A stretch of DNA of 64,000 nt from Sabellastarte sp. h YS-2021 (lineage: Eukaryota; Annelida; Polychaeta; Sabellida; Sabellidae). The notes below the pieces were generated by a model, which saw only the letters and a list, made by a program, of their open reading frames with translations, was not told the origin of the DNA and made no database searches. Made by a program: the position numbers and the translations under genes. Below, one piece after another: positions 12,301 to 20,980 of the stretch (positions within the stretch are counted from its first letter, which is position 1; each line of letters begins with the position of its first letter). Where the stretch lies: positions 66,993,603-67,057,602 of the forward strand of contig OZ024929.1 in assembly GCA_964017235.1 (NCBI GenBank), given 5' to 3'.

Positions 12301-15300
12301 AGCACTTTTGTTTTTGGCTTTTAACGTGTATTCCCTTGTTTGTCAGCAATGGCTGATCTGTAGCCATCAATGGTACTGGCTGTAGCATTGTGACTTAAAA
12401 CAAGTATATTAGGAAGTCAGCTATCGACTTTACAGGAGTTGCGCTGAAGTCCCCCTGATTAGTGAGGCACCACTTTGTAAAAATGGTCCACTTTGCCTCA
12501 TAGACTGATCTGGTTGATCCTCTTTGAGGAGCCTCAATTATTGCTGCCACTGCCTCAGAGAAGCCTTGCTCCTTGATTGCTGAGGCTCTAGGAGCAATGC
12601 ATGGAGATTTATGTTTGTCAGATTTCTGTGAGGGATCTGATTGAAGGGCTGTGTCATCAGGTTGGGCAGGCTCAGTGGGATTTGGCTGGACATGGCCACT
12701 AGATCCCAGAACCAAGGCATGCTGGGCCACCCTGGTGCAATCAGAATAATTCTCTTGCATGGGCAGTCCTGCAACTTCTCCACCACTTTGCCCAAGATGG
12801 CTGCTGGTGGGAAGGCATATGCATCCAGATCCTCCCATGTAGGCTGAGTGCATCCACAGCCGAGGCTAGGGGATCCGGTACTGGTGACACAAACAGAGGT
12901 AACTTGTTGTTGAACCTCATGGCAAATAGATCTATTTGAGGATGGTGCCACGTGCTGCATATTGATTGGAAAACCTCCGGAAGGAGAGACCATTCTGTCT
13001 GGATGGTCTGGCCTAGCCTGGATAGCTTGTCTGCTATAACATTCAGCCAGCTTGGAATGTGTCAGGCTTTGAGAGTCACTTGCTTCCTGAAACACCAGGT
13101 CAAGATTCTCCACAGCAGGGCACAGTGGGCCTGATCTCATGCCTCCTTCCTTGTTTATGTATGACACAACTGTGGTGTTGTTGGTTGCTACAAGAACTAT
13201 CTTGTCTGAGCAGAGGTTTTGGAACTTCAGTTCCAGATAACTTATATGCAGCTTCCTTTCTGGAATGGACCTTCCTCTTGTAGTATGCTTGTTTAAGTGA
13301 GCGCCCCACCCTTCTTTTGATGTGTCTGTAAATATTTGCAGAGCATGTTTTAGGGGGTGTAATGGTTGACCTTGAAGCACATTGCTTTCCTCCAGCCACC
13401 ATTGTTGATGTGGGTGCAAGGACCTGGGGATTGGAATGACCTTTTCTAGTGATTCTGGTACTCTCCAACTGTTTTTGAGATGCCACTGTATGGGTCTCAT
13501 GTGTAGTTGGCCAAAGTGAACTTGTTTCTCTGTGGCAGTTAACAGGTCTATCAAGGACATGAATTGGACCCGACCGGATCTGAGATCGAACTGGTAACCT
13601 ACAACGTCAAAGACTTGTTTGTCCAGCTCTGATTTCTCTAAATTCACTAGCCAACCTAGTTCCTTACACACTTTTACTAGATCCTGTGTATTCTGGAGAC
13701 AAACTCAGTGGGATCTGGCCCTCAGCTTCTCACCAACCAGTTGTCTAGGTATTGGTGGATCCTTATACCCTTGTGTATGGCCATCAGTTTCACCTCCTTT
13801 GATATCACTGTAAACTCCATGGGAGCTGTGGACAGTCTGAATGGCAGTGCTTTGAACTGATATGTTTTGCCCTGTACATGAAATCTTAGATATTTCCTGG
13901 ACTGTTCCTGTACTGGTATGTGGAAGTAGGCATCCTTGAAATCTACTGAGGTAACCCACTCTCCTTGCTGCAGACGTTCTGATGGTCTCGGTGTCTCCAT
14001 TTTGAATTTCTCCACCTTGAGGAATTGGTTTGAATTGCTTAGATCTAGTATAGGTCTCCATTGGTTGTTTGGTTTTGGGACCAAGAAAAGTCGGTTGTAA
14101 AAGCCCAGAGATTTTTAATTTTTGTTTATAAGCTGATGCAATGCCTCCAGCAGGTAGAAGTTCCTGTGAGGATTGGCATAACAGCTAATAATTGTCAGTG
14201 ACCTTGTCAAGTTCGGCCAGATCCGAAAGGGGAGGGTGTAGCCCTGTTTCACAATGTGTAACACTTTCGTACCGGCACCCAGAGTTTCCTAAGCTTTCCA
14301 AAAGTTTTGAAGTCTGGCCCCTACTGGCAGATTTGAAACAGCATGTTGGACATTTGTTACAGGTTTGACAAAAGACAATTGATCGACACAGAAAACATCT
14401 TTCACATATTTTAATTTACTTTCTTGATAACAACCTGACACGCCGGGACTTATATCTTTCTTTTGTGAAAGCCCGGGTGCAGTAAGTGCAGGATTTACAA
14501 CAAAAGAGTTTACAAGTGTCTTTGGTAAATGAGAGTTCATTGTCTTTCCTGGTGTCGGTTGCTTGCTCCCAGCCAGCAGTCCTGTCTGTAAAACCTTTAC
14601 ACAGTAATTGTCATTTATACGACTGCTGGCCCTTGGCTGGTCGGGATGAAAAGATAGAAGATCGTCCCTTGTTCTTCCTATACAGTCCTTTGCCAATGTT
14701 TTTCCATGCTGGCTTATCTGACCTGTTGTCCGACCTGTTATCCGACCTCTTTTCTGTGCGTTCATATGGGTGGTACCGACCCTTACCATATGAAGAACTA
14801 GCTTGTCCCTTGCTTTCAAAGTGGGCAATTTCTTCTTCAGTCCGCTTGATTACAGTGTCTGGAAACAGTGTTGGGATGTGCAGTGGGGCGGTCCTTAATG
14901 CGAACAAAGTCCGGTTTAATCCCAGCTTTTTGGTGGTTCAGATATGCATCCCTGCGAGTTAAGGTTAGGTTACCCATGGATATGAAGACAAAGTCTGTTA
15001 AATGCTCCATCGTTTTCGTCTGTGGCTGCAGAAACCTTTGTAGAGCTCTTTCCCTTGCTTTCTGAACGTATAGTCTTCAGCTGAGCTTGTATCCCTTGTT
15101 GTACCTTGAAAAGGCATCTGTTGAAGCTAGCTGACTGATATGCGATATCTTGAGATATGCGACGCGATGCAGGTGGGGTGGAAGATAAGCTGGCTTGTTT
15201 GGCAATCCTGCTATAACTACTGTTGAGTTTAGATGCATCTGTGTTCAAAGATTAGACAGCAGAGGGGTCGGGTCAACTTTCTGGTCAGAAAACAGCCCGT

Positions 15301-18300
15301 ACCACTTGGCTTGTGACTTTGCTGATCTCAGGAACTGAAGGAAGGTTTGTTCCTCAGAGATGGACTTGTTCTGTTCAGTAACAGTAATGTCCTGATCTTC
15401 CGACAACTCTCCTTCTTCAACATACAGATCCAGTGGGGGTCGGTCGGAGACTTCACTATCCGCCTCAGAACTCAAGCTGGAGATACTGTCCTTCCTCGAC
15501 CTGTGTAAAACAGGGGAGTCGGAGACAGTCAGATTTGAAGACTTTGGTCGGTCGTTGTGAGGTTGGCTGGACTGGAGCTTACTGGTGGACTGATGCTTTG
15601 CAGCAGAGAAGTCTGTACCAGTGCGCTCTGAAGAGGTCGATCCTGGTCGGTGCGTCTAAGTTTTACTGGTCGACTGATGCTTAACAGCAGAGAAGTCAGT
15701 TCCAGGAAACTCGATGCAGACGGTTTGGTCAGTTTGATAAAGGGTTCAGTGTCTTTAACTGCACCTGCTGGAGGTGAATGGGTAGGCGTTACCTTGACTG
15801 TTGAAGAAAAGGTCGGTTCTAAAGTTCTGGCCATGAGGAGAGCTTCCGAGACGATTAAACCTGTCTAACCATTTCTGGTCGAGTTCTGCAATCTTCGTCT
15901 CTGTGGCCAACTTGCTCTCAGATTTCACAGACTTGGCTTTAGAAGTGGTAGGCTTGTCTTTCTTAGGTTTCTTTCCCAACGGCTCACTATCAATAGGGGA
16001 TTGCAAGGCACTCTGTTCATTTACAGCCCCAATAAGAGAAACAGTGGCCGGATCAACAAGAGAAGCATTGTCCTTACTGGGAGTTGCGGAAGCTTCCAGC
16101 TTCTTAGCCTCATCTTTTTCCTTCTTTAACTTGTAAGAGGGAGTGGCAAGTTGGATTCGCTGATCCTCAGTAAGAGAGTTACAGAACTTAAAACCTGTAG
16201 TGTCTGGTTTCTCCACGCATGGGTCCCTGCCTTTTCCCTCATCTCTGCATCGTGCACAGGAGTGACAATCAAAACTCGCCATAACATGGCCACATCCTCC
16301 TCGCTTCTGGCCAGGTGAAGACATTTTGTTCTATATACTCTATCATATCCGCTGCATCAATGAAGAAATGAAATTCAACAGTAAATCCACCAATATTTTA
16401 CAAAAATTTGCTAACACAAAAATCCGTCTGCACAGTACATGCGCCAAACAAAAAAGATGCTATGACGTCACACTGTCTAGACAGGAAGGAAGTATGATGC
16501 GCCACCTTGCGAGTGCACAGTACTAGGCCAGCCCAGCCAGTGGAAATACAGGACGTCTTTTTCTGACGTTTGGCGGTCTGGTCTGGGCTGACCGGATTAG
16601 CAATTGTCCATTGGATAGGATGTATTAACGCAATAAAATAACAATGCTAATTACTCATGCATTTTTTATTATTACAGTATCAAAAGTAAGTGACTGACCC
16701 CTTTATTTTTACCTCAAGAAGCCCCCTACCAAATAGTCAGACCCTTTGAACATTCTGAGGAAACTACATGAAAAGGTAAATATGATTTTTGTTTCATATG
16801 ACCTTGACTATGGTCAAAGGTCAAGGTAGTCATCTGGAAAAGTTTTCGCAGGCCTAAGATATATACTAAGTATGAGGCAAACTGACCCAGCCAACGCGAT
16901 GGCCTATCAATCTGTCAGAGTTAAGGATAAGAAAAACATTTCTGGTGGGGACGCTTAATTTGCAAACCGAAAACCCAGTTATATTGGCAAAAAATGGCCC
17001 TAAACAGATTTTTAAAATCCACAAATAGCTGCCTCTCAACCTCTCATTTAACATTTACAGTGTATTAGGACTGTTTTGCACCATCTGGTGACAAGGTTGA
17101 GAGACAGATGCACTAACAGAAAAAATGACTGGAAGCACTTAGTGCAAGTGTCCTACCACCCAGTCAAATCTCAATTCAATCAGTGGAAATGTCTGAAAAC
17201 CAAAATGTTGACGGATAGACAGATAGATGCATGGAGATTGGACAGATCAATCTAATAGGAGGATGGTTATATGCAGTTGAGTGCTTTTGGATAAATCATC
17301 AACTAAGCATTGTAAAACCCTCAAATCATTTGATCTTTAAAAAAATTTAAAAGTTTTAATGTCCTTATTAAATGTAGAAGGGAATGCAATATCCTGGATT
17401 TTAATTTGTTTCATGCAAAAGTAATGTAATTGACTTATTCTCACAGAATTTAGCAAACATACCTATCCTAGGAATGATGTTATTCTGTAAATATAAGATC
17501 TTTAATTCCCGGCACCACTTGTCAATGAACTCAATTCTGAAAAAAAAGCAGAAACTGGTGTTACATATAAGGGCACTCTACCAGTGTATCTCCTAAAAAG
17601 GACAATGTGTCTGTGGCAGTGAAATCTATTTTTCCTGGATATGTATTGTGTATTCTTTCCAGAACCTTCTGGTCTGTATTGCTTACATGCTTTCTAGAAC
17701 CTTCTATATCTCCAGTATATAAAGGGTTGAAAACCTGTCCACATGGCAGCGTGTGGAGTGGATGGACTGTACGGACTGCTATACTGAGAATCATTTTATT
17801 TCTGTGTCAAGTGGATATAAACCGTTTGTTACATTCATTTTATGGTGAACTCATTGGAGTGAACTGGATATAATTTGTGGATTTACCAGAGAGTGTATGT
17901 GCTGTACATAGCATATTGTTTGCCTCCTGGAGTGGACAGCTAAGTTACACAGACTCTATGCATATTTGAATGACATTTTGTGTTAGTGAATGCTAAACAT
18001 ATCACAGGATACAGACAGTTTGTATTATTGGACGCCAAATGGATCCCAGGAAAGATTGTTGGACACAGTGGATTAACTGTTAGCTACATTGACAGGTCTA
18101 TGGTCAAGTCATATTGTTTTCATTATTGTATTATTGTATGAACTATTAACAGTATCTCAGCTTACTATAATTGTTATTTTAATTGCTAAATAAAAGTAAA
18201 ACTTTTTGTCTTTTCTTGTTACAACTTCAAAGCAACCGATAATTGCTCTATGGACTATAATTTCATGTGTGCACATGCCACATCAGATATACATCTTCTC

Positions 18301-18837
18301 ATCAATGAAAAGCTCAGGAAAAAGGAGAAAAATTTCAAAATAGGCTAAGCACAATAGGCTACTAACTGTACCAATTGGAGACACAGCATCGTAGAGTCGT
18401 AAAGTAGCTGTGCTAATCAGGTGCAGTACATTGTAGCAAACCACTTATTCTACTAACTGGATGCATTTCATTGCAATGTTTCAAAGCCTGCACTAATTAA
18501 AGGCTCCATACTGCATTGCAAGCGTGTACTTACTGTAGGAACTAAATTGCAATTTTACAAACTACTCAAGTTGGTTTTCTCTACATACAATTAAGACATT
18601 GTGGGAACTACTCAAAGTTCAAAATAGAGCACACTTAAACTGGGGACACTTTTTCCTTGCATGTGTGTATGAGGCTTGTGTATGTGTTACAGTGCAGTAG
18701 TGTGTACTGATGGAGGCACTGCATGACAAAGCTGTCAGTTTACCTCTCAATGTCCTGCTGATGGAGAGACAGCTCTTCCAGTGTAGAGATGATACACTCA
18801 TTGTGTTCTGCTCTTTTTCTGATCAGATCTTCTGTTA
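307..18837 (-). CDS. DNAAF11: DNAAF11 (LRRC6/tilB) dynein axonemal assembly factor, partial, nine exons
   Basis: A multi-exon minus-strand gene reads, exon by exon, as the LRR protein DNAAF11. This is a cytoplasmic factor needed to preassemble the dynein arms of motile cilia. Exons found (high to low): 18744-18837, 17463-17536, 4846-4923, 3463-3559, 2674-2749, 2309-2359, 1589-1648, 1198-1277, 307-375. All have GT donors and AG acceptors. Codon phase is continuous across every junction and no exon has an internal stop. Together they give about 226 codons: N-terminal helix, LRRs, LRR cap, basic/acidic coiled linker and an acidic exon. Family hallmarks seen include [56 protein letters not shown] and [12 protein letters not shown]. 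The first exon (a few codons) was not found, and the CS-domain exons must lie left of position 1. Two introns hold transposons. Matching the family was from memory, without a search, but the agreement is too long to be chance. Confidence 0.93.
1198..1277 (-). CDS. DNAAF11: DNAAF11 exon: charged linker with WYT motif
   Basis: An 80-bp exon encodes [13 protein letters not shown] then [13 protein letters not shown], matching the family's conserved WYTDIN motif. Acceptor atttacag, donor gtaaaa. The last two bases (GG) open a codon that the acidic exon at 307-375 can complete. Confidence 0.85.
1589..1648 (-). CDS. DNAAF11: DNAAF11 exon: basic coiled linker
   Basis: A 60-bp phase-0 exon encodes 20 residues ending in [12 protein letters not shown]. 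It fits the charged helix that follows the LRR cap. Acceptor tattttag, donor gttagt. Conservation here is low, so the call rests on phase, splice sites and position. Confidence 0.72.
2309..2359 (-). CDS. DNAAF11: DNAAF11 exon: LRR-cap end
   Basis: A 51-bp phase-0 exon encodes [17 protein letters not shown], which matches the WLDGKEIEPSER segment of vertebrate proteins. Acceptor ttttcag. The donor gtgcag is GT but otherwise weak. Confidence 0.9.
2674..2749 (-). CDS. DNAAF11: DNAAF11 exon: fourth LRR / start of LRR cap
   Basis: The exon encodes [20 protein letters not shown] then LPHLQ, matching the family's GNPC...YR.FV...LPQL cap motif. Acceptor tatgatag, donor gtacgt, 76 bp. The first base completes the Leu codon left open by the upstream exon. 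Confidence 0.95.
3463..3559 (-). CDS. DNAAF11: DNAAF11 exon: third leucine-rich repeat
   Basis: The exon encodes [18 protein letters not shown] and then [27 protein letters not shown] is strongly diagnostic for DNAAF11. Acceptor tatttaag, strong donor gtgagt, 97 bp, phases consistent with both neighbours. Confidence 0.95.
4846..4923 (-). CDS. DNAAF11: DNAAF11 exon: second leucine-rich repeat
   Basis: The exon encodes [18 protein letters not shown] followed by VEIIENLEG, a classic LRR with the family's LNLALNN signature. Acceptor cttttcag, donor gtatgttt, 78 bp. It is separated from the preceding exon by a 12.5-kb intron full of mobile elements. Confidence 0.95.
5098..6512. repeat. Dispersed element with internal array of five ~146-bp units, copy 1
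   Basis: Five tandem units begin near 5700, 5846, 5991, 6137 and 6283, with spacings of 145-146 bp. Each contains AAGGTCAAAGGTCAAATCAA, then ACCAATGTCCCTACCAA, then GAGATATAGCC. The array ends at a C-rich tail (gcccacccgcccatccgg) followed by a hairpin at 6477-6503 with arms ACAGCCCT and AGGGCTGT. A left flank (5270-5455) recurs at 21930-22100, so array and flanks move as one element. Bivalve Helitron-like and pearl-type elements carry such internal satellites; membership here is inference. The short ORFs in it are by-products of the repeats. Confidence 0.75.
6513..6740. other. Intronic spacer, nothing recognised
   Basis: AT-rich intron sequence between two repeat arrays. I see no exon, RNA gene or mobile-element terminus in it. 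Confidence 0.4.
6741..7700. repeat. Degenerate tandem array, average unit ~146 bp, unrelated to the array at 5.7-6.4 kb
   Basis: The phrase ccatcttgaatttctg recurs near 6759, 6924, 7076, 7217, 7366, 7512 and 7639. Each is followed by a 'tctcagaaacg..gcaagatagagcaatttgga' type block and a 'ttttggcctgcagggtat' block. Spacing is 127-165 bp, averaging about 146 bp. The units are strongly diverged, so this is an old satellite-like array. The ORFs of 70-142 codons here run across units on both strands and are not genes. Confidence 0.7.
7988..8800 (+). mobile_element. Solo-LTR-like element, copy A
   Basis: It resembles the sequence at 17561-18245 along its length. It starts with TTACATATAAGGGC, has a TATA-like tatata at about 8272, and ends with AATAAA-type signals at 8752-8766 before 'gcaacttgataggaactggtaatt'. 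A promoter-like box early and a polyadenylation signal near the end, without coding capacity, is the layout of a solo LTR. A possible GTGC target duplication flanks it (7983-7987 and about 8811). The ORFs at 8231-8647 have no recognisable product. Confidence 0.5.
9055..9109. repeat. 55-bp target-site duplication, left copy
   Basis: The 55 bp ending ...cagaagactt directly precede the LINE poly-T tract and match 11387-11441 with a single G/A difference. The two copies flank the LINE exactly. Confidence 0.85.
9293..9970 (-). pseudogene. LINE ORF2 C-terminus with zf-RVT zinc finger
   Basis: 225 codons. The motif [15 protein letters not shown] is followed by [18 protein letters not shown], the CCHC-type zf-RVT finger found after the RT of Tx1/L1 LINEs. 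The frame ends close to the poly-A tail (9110-9125), as expected for the end of ORF2. Confidence 0.82.
9982..10464 (-). pseudogene. LINE ORF2 middle region, frame-shifted remnant
   Basis: 160 codons continuing the same LINE after a frame break. They contain the segment [16 protein letters not shown] and later [14 protein letters not shown], typical of the region between the RT thumb and the C-terminal zinc finger of L1/Tx1 elements. It is separated from the next piece by a second break near 9975. Confidence 0.75.
10566..11390 (-). pseudogene. LINE reverse transcriptase, N-terminal part, dead
   Basis: 274 codons of a Tx1/L1-type RT. Motifs seen: [12 protein letters not shown] (fingers), [15 protein letters not shown] (first catalytic Asp), [13 protein letters not shown], and the thumb region with [14 protein letters not shown]. 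The catalytic box expected before TTLILDG is missing: the protein reads [12 protein letters not shown], with the residues that normally form Y/F-A-D-D deleted. The frame then breaks near 10566. Nothing indicates a functional enzyme. Confidence 0.88.
11387..11441. repeat. 55-bp target-site duplication, right copy
   Basis: Matches 9055-9109 at 54 of 55 positions and marks the 5'-truncated end of the LINE. Confidence 0.85.
11677..11880. repeat. DIRS inverted terminal repeat, left
   Basis: About 200 bp matching the reverse complement of 16435-16640 with scattered differences. Shared blocks include the terminus CCAATGGACAATTGCTAATC, AAAAAGACGTCCTGT and 'tacttccttcctgtct'. The same ITR family recurs at 32090-32294. 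Confidence 0.85.
11949..12045. repeat. DIRS internal complementary region
   Basis: This stretch is the reverse complement of the element's left tip fused to the reverse complement of its right tip. TGTCCATTGGATAGGGTATT...TTTGCAATTTT matches the left end, and ATTTTATTGCATTAATACAT...CAATGGACAATTGCT matches the right end. In DIRS1 this region templates the joining of the two ends into a circle. It lies near the 3' end of the element, as expected. Confidence 0.85.
12320..12560 (-). pseudogene. DIRS tyrosine recombinase, N-terminal stub
   Basis: After the RNase H region the frame reads [13 protein letters not shown] and ADFLIYLF, then a frame change to [17 protein letters not shown]. Both are typical of the N-terminal SAM-like domain of DIRS recombinases. 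It stops by 12320, and no catalytic R-H-R-Y domain follows before the internal complementary region at 12045. The missing roughly 1 kb means this copy cannot integrate by itself. Confidence 0.75.
12538..13671 (-). pseudogene. DIRS RNase H region and linker
   Basis: 377 codons. The RNase H core is visible as [16 protein letters not shown], then ISYLELK, then [18 protein letters not shown]. In DIRS elements the last motif normally reads ATDNTT, so the catalytic Asp is Asn here. Later parts ([22 protein letters not shown]) match the linker to the recombinase. It overlaps the recombinase frame (12395-12853), as in other DIRS elements. Confidence 0.85.
13705..14350 (-). pseudogene. DIRS reverse transcriptase, dead
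   Basis: The best frame (13722-14084) contains [47 protein letters not shown] and [11 protein letters not shown]. The catalytic YxDD box is YLDN, and the usual LPFGLSTAP has Arg for Gly. The upstream part, from ARLQNFWKA to the palm, is spread over several frames with stops. The family assignment to DIRS is firm; the enzyme is inactive by inspection. Confidence 0.88.
14611..16324 (-). pseudogene. DIRS gag-like ORF, broken into four frames
   Basis: The first frame starts at 16324 with [18 protein letters not shown] and a Cys-rich [17 protein letters not shown] motif, then a Lys-rich tail. Further frames at 15245-15475 (acidic, [10 protein letters not shown]), 14970-15248 and 14611-14907 (Arg/Ser-rich, repeated SDNR) continue it. 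This matches the Gag of DIRS elements in architecture. A degenerate version of the N-terminus lies at 31804-31989. Confidence 0.75.
16435..16640. repeat. DIRS inverted terminal repeat, right
   Basis: Reverse complement of the left ITR. It ends with CAATTGTCCATTGGATAGGA and then TGTATTAACGCAATAAAAT. It lies just upstream of the gag start at 16324 and would include the element's promoter. Confidence 0.85.
16641..17462. other. DNAAF11 intron sequence, nothing recognised
   Basis: No exon, RNA or element ends seen. The phrase at about 17200-17225 (ccaaaatgttgacggatagac) recurs near 20168, which suggests part of a dispersed repeat. Confidence 0.4.
17463..17536 (-). CDS. DNAAF11: DNAAF11 exon: first leucine-rich repeat
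   Basis: The exon encodes [19 protein letters not shown] followed by IIPRI, the first LRR of the family. Acceptor ttttttttcag, donor gtatgt. It is 74 bp, and its partial codons join in frame with both neighbouring exons. A solo-LTR-like element begins only about 24 bp upstream of the acceptor (see the entry for 17561-18245). Confidence 0.93.
17561..18245 (+). mobile_element. Solo-LTR-like element, copy B
   Basis: It starts TGTTACATATAAGGGC. It has a good TATA box (TATATAAA, 17716-17723) about 155 bp in and an AATAAA at 18189-18194 near its end, which resembles copy A (7988-8800) in wording and order. It lies in the DNAAF11 intron, antisense to the gene. Its left end is only 24 bp from the splice acceptor of the exon at 17463-17536. 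Confidence 0.5.
18744..18837 (-). CDS. DNAAF11: DNAAF11 exon: N-terminal helix before the LRRs
   Basis: The exon reads [13 protein letters not shown], then a segment ending LHQQDIER. This is the conserved N-terminus of the family, which normally follows a start of only about three residues. The acceptor is ttattttag at the high-coordinate side and the donor is gtaaac. The exon begins with the last two bases of a codon (xTA), so a tiny upstream exon must supply the ATG. I could not place it in the window. Confidence 0.9.
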
Positions 18838-19429
18838 CTAAAATAAGAAAACAAAGCTCTCACAATATTTGTATACCACTAAATTATCAATTTATGGCTT
18901 GTACTTGTGTTACATGTATTTCGCCCAAATAAAATCTCACAGTTTGTCAAAGCTTTTTGTATCTGTGTATATTTTACTGATGTTTTATTGAAGCTACAAT
19001 GGTTATAATATGTTTAAAACCTCAAATGTATCTGCGTACAGTTAAGCCAGGGGTTGTCATTTGGACTGGTCAATTTTTGGGACCCTTTAACAAGTAACAT
19101 GTGTGATCAATACGAAATAGCAAGTATTTGGAAAAAGGATTATTGTTGGTTAAGCACACTTGTGGATAATTTACAGTTTAACTAAATATTAAAATAGAAT
19201 GAAAACAAAACGATACTATGGCATGTTTAAACAATTTTATGCCTCCTTTGTATAACTACCTACAATAAGTGTAAATTTCTTTGACAAAGGGAAATATCAG
19301 ATATTACTGGTTGGTAAAATATAAAAGCATGAGTTTTCTTTGATACACAGTTTGGCAGATAAACTGAAGTGTCAAAAGCACCAGTAGCTGCTGAGTCTAC
19401 AATGTGAGATTTAGTTAGTGGAAATACTT
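18838..19429. other. No recognised feature
   Basis: AT-rich sequence upstream of the first DNAAF11 exon found. The missing first exon and promoter may lie here or further right, but I could not find an ATG-GGN-TGG exon with a good donor. Confidence 0.35.
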
Positions 19430-19905
19430 TACTTTCTTTATTACAACATGCAACAAGATGCACTCGAAGAGAGCAAAATACTTGACTCATTAACAAAACC
19501 TTGAAATATCCCCGCAAAGAAATAATGAATGAGTTGATGTAATTAGGGAATACTACACATTGCTTACATTACAAGAGCCTTCAATTCCGATTGGCAAAAA
19601 TTCGTGAAGAAGGAATCCTGTCATGGTATTAAATGATTTATGTACATGAGTAAGTGAAGCAGATTTCTCTGTATTTGCCCAATCAAAAAAAATAAAAACT
19701 ACCTCATGACTTTAATTTTACTCAAATTTCACCAAATATGAAGTATTCTGTATGTACCCCATGACGGATCTGCCCACTGAATTTGAACTTAATTGAAGTT
19801 ATAGTTTTTGAGTTATAAGGGCAAAATATACAGACAGACGGACAGAAAGACGGAACAAAACTGATTACATTAACCCTAACCTATGGTTGAGCATGAGCAA
19901 TAATA
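19430..19905. repeat. Dispersed repeat, copy 1
   Basis: Shares 'acaagatgcactcg.agagagc', 'aaagaaataatgaatga', 'gaatcctgtcatg' and a closing 'cagacagacggacag...aaactgatcac/tattaaccct' with 35055-36895. Both copies lack coding capacity. Confidence 0.6.
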
Positions 19906-20640
19906 AACTCTCAGGACATGCATTGCAAGTGCGTGATAATTCAGAACTGACTTCTGAAGCCATCTGCAAAAATATCACCCAACAGAGGCATTATCAGGTA
20001 TAAGACTGAATCTATCTAATGTGTCAGACTTTCAAGCCACAACAGTTATCTTTTTATCCAAAAATTTGGTACACTGCCAAGAAAATAAAATCTCTTGTCA
20101 ATGGCAATGTGTCCTCAGTGTCAAGTTTGAATCCGATTGGACAAAGGGTTTTTGAGTCATGAAACATGAAAATGTTGACGGACAGATATCGAACACATCA
20201 ATCTAATAGGCGGTTTGGTTACACGCAACCCACCTAAAAACATGGACTGTGTAAAACCTGTTGAAAAGATGACACCACTACAGAGCCAGTCTGAGGAGGC
20301 ATGTAAGAAGTAGCCACATCTCTAATAGCTGTGATTTGTAAGTTTTGCCCCAACAGATATAAATGTCAAGATAACCTCCAAAAACATCTGGAAAAATATC
20401 ATGGGAGCAGTACAAATATCACCCTGTCAGAAAAAACCTCTAATACCACACCAGAATTCCACATACACCAAGGACAACGTCACTATTTTATTGCCACATG
20501 ATAAAGCATGTTCCCCTATAATCACAAAATTTTTGGAGAATAACCCAACCATAATTGGGAAAATTAGTGCTGAAACCATTGAGCAAAGGCCCAAAATCAA
20601 ATCCTATTAAAAGAAAAAGAAAAACTAGTAAATAATAAGC
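19906..20640. other. No recognised gene
   Basis: AT-rich. It contains the dispersed phrase 'aaatgttgacggacagatatcgaacacatcaatctaatagg' (about 20168), also seen near 17205. Nothing further can be supported. Confidence 0.35.
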
Positions 20641-20899
20641 TGACCCAGCCCTTCAGCAAAGAAAAGGAAATGGAACTGAAAAGAGTCTGTCATTAACCCA
20701 AGCTAATCCCAAAAAAATAGATACCAGTGGCACACTTAGTAGAAAAATCTTCTGAAACATATTAAAAACAAGGCCGAAAGGTGTTTCGGTCCAATAGCGG
20801 GAGCGCAAAGCCATCACAGACACGAGTAGTGCACTAGAATTTACGAAAGTCTGGTGACACAAAACTCCAACTCAGACACAACCCACTGCTGGTCTAGAA

Positions 20900-20980
20900 C
20901 TCAGACGGTGACCCATCCAAGTACTAACGAAGCCCATTGCCACTTAACTTCAGTGAGCAGACAAATAACAGCTTATTATT
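20900..20980 (-). repeat. 5S-rRNA-derived segment (SINE3-like or 5S pseudogene)
   Basis: The minus strand reads GTTAGTACTTGGATGGGTCA, nearly the C-box of the 5S rRNA internal promoter. It is followed on the far side by a GAAGTTAAG-type stretch as in the 5S intermediate element. The 5' third and the 3' stem of 5S rRNA are missing, so it is not a working 5S gene. It sits in a repeat that also has three spaced copies of 'aaagtcYRgaGacaaaaa' (about 20845, 20998, 21256). A 5S-promoter SINE is the simplest reading. Confidence 0.65.

Larger units (their letters stand above)
11677..16640 (-). mobile_element. DIRS-type retrotransposon, about 5 kb, degenerate, tyrosine recombinase truncated
   Basis: The termini are inverted repeats of about 200 bp (11677-11880 and 16435-16640). 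Both read ATCCAATGGACAATTGCTAA, then the AGAAAAAGACGTCCTGT block. Inside, on the minus strand, are a gag-like region, an RT, an RNase H and the first part of a tyrosine recombinase, in DIRS order. An internal complementary region lies at 11949-12045. DIRS elements integrate by a tyrosine recombinase through a circular intermediate instead of an integrase. This copy has many frameshifts, mutated catalytic residues and no recombinase catalytic domain. Confidence 0.9.

Noticed and set aside
15433..16136. Plus-strand ORFs opposite the DIRS gag
   Set aside because: Antisense shadows of the degraded gag; no recognisable product.
20900..20980. Functional 5S rRNA gene
   Set aside because: Only the promoter-like middle portion is present, with a changed C-box base and no terminator context.
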